The position numbers and the translations under genes were made by a program. The notes beneath the pieces were generated by a model, which worked only from the letters and a program-made list of their open reading frames with translations, made no database searches and was not told the origin of the DNA. Of a stretch of DNA of 64,000 nt, positions 59,926-64,000 are shown piece by piece. The stretch is from Selaginella tamariscina (taxonomy: Eukaryota; Streptophyta; Lycopodiopsida; Selaginellales; Selaginellaceae): contig PUQB01000242.1 of the NCBI GenBank assembly GCA_003024785.1, forward strand, positions 1-64,000, given 5' to 3'. Position 1 is the first letter of the stretch; every line of letters begins with the position of its first letter.

Positions 59926-61449
59926 TCAAACCGTGGATACTGCTGCACTGCAAACAGGGCACACCTACAACAACAGCAATAACAACTTAATAACCACAAA
60001 CACAAGAACATGAAGCTTTTTGACTAACCTTATTGATTTGGAGCCACTGCTGAATGCACTCCGAGTGGTATTTATGCTTGCATGGCAACGTCAATACCAT
60101 ATCTTCCTCCTCGTAATCAACCCGGCATATGACACACCTGCATTTCCACATTCATCACACAGCTGCATGCACATGCACACAAACACGAAGTACTCAACAT
60201 TTAGCTTCGCAACACAACTTCAGCATGCTCGTGCACGTGGGAGAGGCACACAAACGTAAACGGGTGCGTGTGGGACTACTAAAACGTGCAGAATACACTT
60301 TATTACTATGTTATATTTTCTAATTATTCGAATATTCTGTACAGCTACTCATGATAAACAAACTTGTCCGTGTTTGCATGTGTACATACATACTGACATC
60401 GTACGCATGCACGCACACACTCAAGGGTGCCGTGCACCCTTACTGTTCGCTCTCGCTGCTAACGCTGCCTTCTTCATGCTTAAAGGAAGAAACTGGAAGT
60501 GCCGCGATTGCCTGCGGAGTAAGGCCCTTACTTTCCACACCTACGACCTCCCCCAATGCTATGAGTTCCTAAAAACCATCCATTCATTTTTAAATGAAGT
60601 TCATCACATCAGCTAGTTAAGCTATTATATGAAGAAATTACCTCGTAAGTCATATTGTCTGGATCAACATCCTGCCACATATCCTGCATAACTTACAAAT
60701 AAGCACACACACACACACGTACAAAAGATATACCTGTGATTCATCACTTTCATCATCCTCATCCTCATCTTCGTCGTCATCGTCTTCTTCCTCGTCTTCT
60801 TCTTCCTCTCGTTCCTCTTCTTCATCACCTCCTACTTCATCCTCATCCTCGTGACCTTCCTCCACTACATTATAGACACAATCACCATTACCATTTAGAT
60901 GCACATTAATTTATCTCTTGTGCAGACATCACTCATATTCGTGGGGAACAGGAACATAAGAAAAAGTACTTACAATCGTGAATCCCTGCTAGAGCCATCA
61001 TTCGAGCAGTAGTTTCACGATCCTCGGCTTCCTGGAGAGCACGAGCAAAAGCCTCATCATTTTCAAACTGGGAACCATCAACAGCAGGGGTATTCGTGCG
61101 ATCAAATTCCTCCTCGTCTCCATCGGATTCATCCTCGTCTTCTTCATCGCCGACAATAACATTATTGCCATAGCCGTAACCTGTCCGCAAGAGCATGTAC
61201 GCTCTCTCCTGGCAAGAAACATGAGAAATTGAGGAGAATCGAGGGGAGACGACAACCCACCTGTTCTTGGAGAGCTTTGGCAATAGCCATGTCGGACTCG
61301 AATTGGGTTAGCTGGGTGAATGGCTGCCGGCCTCGAGCAGGCGCATTTGCATTTTGGGCAGCTGCGGATGCGCTGGATTCCACCTCCTTGTTGCTGCTGT
61401 TCTCCTTGGAGGCGACGGCATCGCTGTTCCTATCCGCTTCGCCCTTCAT
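59926..61449 (-). CDS. BIG BROTHER-related RING-H2 E3 ubiquitin ligase
   Basis: Seven exons join in consistent phase: 61,449-61,261; 61,208-60,974; 60,864-60,734; 60,683-60,642; 60,568-60,444; 60,137-60,029; 59,964-59,926. They give 289 residues ending in TGA. All introns have GT-AG ends, and several are 50-70 bp. The protein has an N-terminal half with two ALQE segments (MAIAKALQEQ; AFARALQEAEDRETTARMM), a long acidic Glu/Asp stretch (residues about 105-145), and the family signature LIALGEVVGVESKGL. A C-terminal RING-H2 finger follows: CVIC...LPCKHKYHSECI...W...VCPVC. The RING finger would recruit an E2 enzyme. In Arabidopsis BIG BROTHER limits organ growth; the same role here is inferred. 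The ATG choice is supported by an in-phase acceptor-like TTTTAG upstream near 61,512. Confidence 0.88.
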
Positions 61450-61604
61450 CTCTCCGAGCCAAGCAACCCTAGCAGGTTTGCGACGTTTTAGGCACACTAA
61501 TTCAAGCAAGGTACCTAAAACAAAGATTAGCAAGAAAGCCGGGCCGTACACGTGCCCTTGTACCGTATGCTGCAAGAACGTGAGCATAACTATCGTACTC
61601 TGCA

Positions 61605-62297
61605 CAAATTAATAAACATGTTTAACTTCAGACTATATACTATGTTAAATTTTTCTATATTTAAAGTATATTTTAAGGAAATAATTAATTAGATGGTTTA
61701 AATTCTATTTTAACTTTCAAATGGTACACATATAAAAATTAAAAATCCACAATAATATTTTATATTTATATTCAACGTTTATATCTAATTATATGTTAAA
61801 ATTGAGAATAAATGTTCCATTCATAATATGATATGTATACTTCATTATATCCATAAAATATGTGTATGTTAAAATGGTTATGATCTACTATTGAAAACTT
61901 TAATATGAATATACATGTATGTTTTATATATATTATATGTAATATCATTATGTTTTCAAGTTTAAATTATGTGTGTAACGTGAATGAACTTGTTTAATAT
62001 GCATTCACCTCTGTCTATATACATGATTTTATTTCTAAAATACGTATTTGTTTTCTTGCTCTTTAATGTTAACTAATTAATCAGAAAATAATAATATTAT
62101 TAATATAAATGAAAGTGTCCATAGAATACTTTTTACTTTCAAATCTAAACGTCTTGCTCATATTAATGTGCATTACTTTTTATACACGTCAAAATTTTAC
62201 TACCAATCCGATTTGACACGTGGCATGTACATCTATATTCGTGTAGTTGACACATAGAGTTCATAAATATATTAACCCACAAACATTGTTTAAAGAG
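61605..62297. other. AT-rich intergenic region
   Basis: The sequence is about 75-80% AT, with no coding sequence or recognisable repeat. It separates the RING gene from the MITE. Confidence 0.5.
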
Positions 62298-62300
62298 TAA

Positions 62301-62748
62301 GGGCTGGGTCGCACTGACCCTTAAAACCCTTAACTTATGTATTTTAAGGGTTTTGCAGGGTCGCACGGACCCTTAAAACCCTTAGTGCACCCTTAAGAAT
62401 ACATAAAATTAAGGATATTTGAAGGGTTTTTGTGTCGCACTTACCACTAAAAAATTCTAACTTGTGACGTCATTACATAAAAAATGCACTTTTTCCACAT
62501 AACTTAAGGGTAAGAAAATAGGTCCTTTAAGTACCCTTAAGGAAAAAACATCATTTATTGCTTGTGGGACAGTGTCACCCTTAATATGAATATTTTATAT
62601 GTTTTAAGTGTTTTAATGCGACACTAAAAACCCTTAAAAATTTATTTATCATTGCATTTTAAGGGTGAATATGATAGTAATACTACATAAAAATTTATGT
62701 AGTAACCCTTAACGCTTAAGGGTTTTTAAGGGTCAATGCGACCCAGCC
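62301..62748. mobile_element. Tourist-like (PIF/Harbinger-type) MITE
   Basis: The 448-bp element has terminal inverted repeats GGGCTGGGTCGCACTGACCC / GGGCTGGGTCGCATTGACCC, continuing into TTAAAACCCTTAA, and is flanked by TAA on both sides (62,298-62,300 and 62,749-62,751). The TWA target and GGG-starting ends are typical of PIF/Harbinger elements. Sub-terminal copies of GGGTCGCACGGACCCTTAAA occur inside. It has no coding capacity. Confidence 0.85.
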
Positions 62749-62785
62749 CTAACTTTATATCTATCCTGAGGACGTTTCCCCATCG

Positions 62786-62832
62786 ACCCCATAGCACTCC
62801 CTAACACTCCAAGTTATGGAGTGCTATGGGGT
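62786..62832. repeat. 15-bp perfect inverted repeat
   Basis: ACCCCATAGCACTCC (62,786-62,800) and its complement (62,818-62,832) flank a 17-base loop that contains another ACACTCC. It lies just outside the MITE. Confidence 0.85.
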
Positions 62833-63679
62833 AATTTCCCCTACACCGGGTGTCCCCTTAGTGCTCTGGGGTGCGTTGACTGCTAAGTTGGGTTGCCCTC
62901 ACACCAAACATATCTTAAATTCTTTTTTTAAGGGGTGAAACGGCGGCCTTTGTAAATTTTAGGGGGGTCAAAACATGTCCCAAAGTCACACGTGTGAACT
63001 GTAGTGCTTGCAAACCCTACCTGCAAGTGCCAAAAACTTGCTTGGAGATGGAGTGCCGAATGGAAAGCAAGGGCAAGTAAGCATCAATCCATCCTCAATC
63101 CGTCTCTTGCATGAATGCATCTAGTGAGGGTTTCATCAACAAGGGTTTTGATCCCTTCACTCTCCCAGCTCCTCTCTCTAGCTCCTTGGCACGGCAGTAA
63201 GCAGCATAGCAGCTCTGCTCTTTGGCAGCTCGGCTCGACTCAACAGCAACAATAGCAGTAGAAGCAAGCTTGGTCCCCTTGGCAATTTAGTAGCTCAATT
63301 AGCTCAATCAGTAACAGCAGTAGCAGCAACCTTCATGGGCTCTTGGCAGTAGCATGGATTTGATCTTCATCTTGGTGGCTCTCCCAGCAATCAACCAGAA
63401 GGCTTCTTCAATTGCACAATTGAAATTGGATGTTCACAACCCAGTCCTTTTGCTTATTCACAAGTGAACTTAGCTAGTTTCTCACAGTCAACTCTATTTG
63501 GTTGTTCACTTGCAACAGGAGTCCAGATCTTCAATAGCAGCAACAAAGTAGCAGCAATCCAAATCAATATCAACCACAAATTAATAATAGTCCAAATCAG
63601 CAGCAATAACAGCAAAACAATAACATACATTTGTAGCCTCAGCAGGAGGGAACACTACTTCCCAAATTCATGATGGGGG

Positions 63680-64000
63680 ATCTGCTTCCCATGGCCAGTG
63701 GTGGAGGATGTGGACGATGAAGAACAAACATGTGGTAGCAACCAATAGGAGCTAGTGGCAGTGACGTTGCAAATGGTGCTGTTAATAGCAACTCCAACAA
63801 AAGACAATGTGGCCCAAATTGGATTACTCGAGAAGTGTATGCACTTGGGACTCAAACATTAAGAGCACTCAGGAATGAATGCCTCGTGATTTGGTTGCAT
63901 AGACAACAAATGATCGGTGAACACATTGCCCAACAACTTGCTACACAGAGTTTTCCTCCAAGAGATTGGAGACATTGTTAGAAAGAAGTGGGAGACATGA
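63680..64000 (+). pseudogene. Trihelix/Myb-like DNA-binding domain fragment, cut by the window end
   Basis: From about 63,758 the frame encodes NSNSNKRQCGPNWITREVYA, then LATQSFPPRDWRHC, resembling the first helix tryptophan and the RT-x-x-CRKKW end of trihelix (Myb/SANT-like) domains. The last motif is broken by TAG; deleting one T would restore a CRKKW-like reading. The upstream part (63,250-63,650) is rich in CAG/CAA repeats. No start is evident. Such domains occur in GT factors and in Harbinger-associated Myb-like proteins. Confidence 0.35.

Overview
The window is plant nuclear DNA dominated by transposable elements. Plant signs are Arabidopsis-type CCCTAAA tracts (about 45,770-46,325), a chromodomain Ty3/gypsy retrotransposon, a degraded PICKLE/CHD3-like gene, an intact BIG BROTHER-type RING-H2 ubiquitin ligase gene, GT-AG introns and a Tourist-like MITE. 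Many introns are very short (44-67 bp), and DUF7869-type genes are not typical of well-known flowering-plant annotations. An early-diverging streptophyte is possible, but I cannot name a species.

Layout: 1-3,220 is AT-rich with no gene. 3,230-9,705 is a Mutator-like element (MULE) bounded by imperfect terminal inverted repeats and a perfect 9-bp target duplication; it carries a decayed ParB-domain/adenine-methyltransferase gene (-) and a deleted MULE transposase gene (+). 9,715-13,440 is AT-rich degenerate repeat. 13,780-20,395 and 33,378-46,680 are two divergent copies of one unit: a DUF7869-type gene (-), then an array of the palindrome GGCGGGATTAATCCCGCC, then an AT-rich spacer. Between them lie a tandem gypsy array with three LTRs around two internal regions (20,396-31,950), retroelement debris and a 341-bp assembly gap. 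The second DUF7869 gene is split by a 7.26-kb large-LTR element (34,506-41,765) with a clear target duplication.

From 46,690 the order is microsatellite, a third and largest palindrome array (47,736-49,350), a second ParB/methyltransferase-like gene (49,883-52,791) with a degenerate copy of the palindrome inside its first coding intron, an FCP1-like HAD phosphatase gene, and a MULE transposase remnant ending in a MULE terminus at 56,534. The right end holds a PICKLE-like pseudogene (58,121-59,745), a complete seven-exon BIG BROTHER-related gene (59,926-61,449, -), a MITE (62,301-62,748) and a fragment resembling a trihelix DNA-binding domain.

The most unusual feature is the combination of ParB-fold/N6-adenine-methyltransferase-like genes with transposons and, at one locus, long arrays of an 18-bp perfect palindrome. 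Canonical ParB proteins bind palindromic sites, so a protein-site relationship is an attractive but unproven hypothesis.
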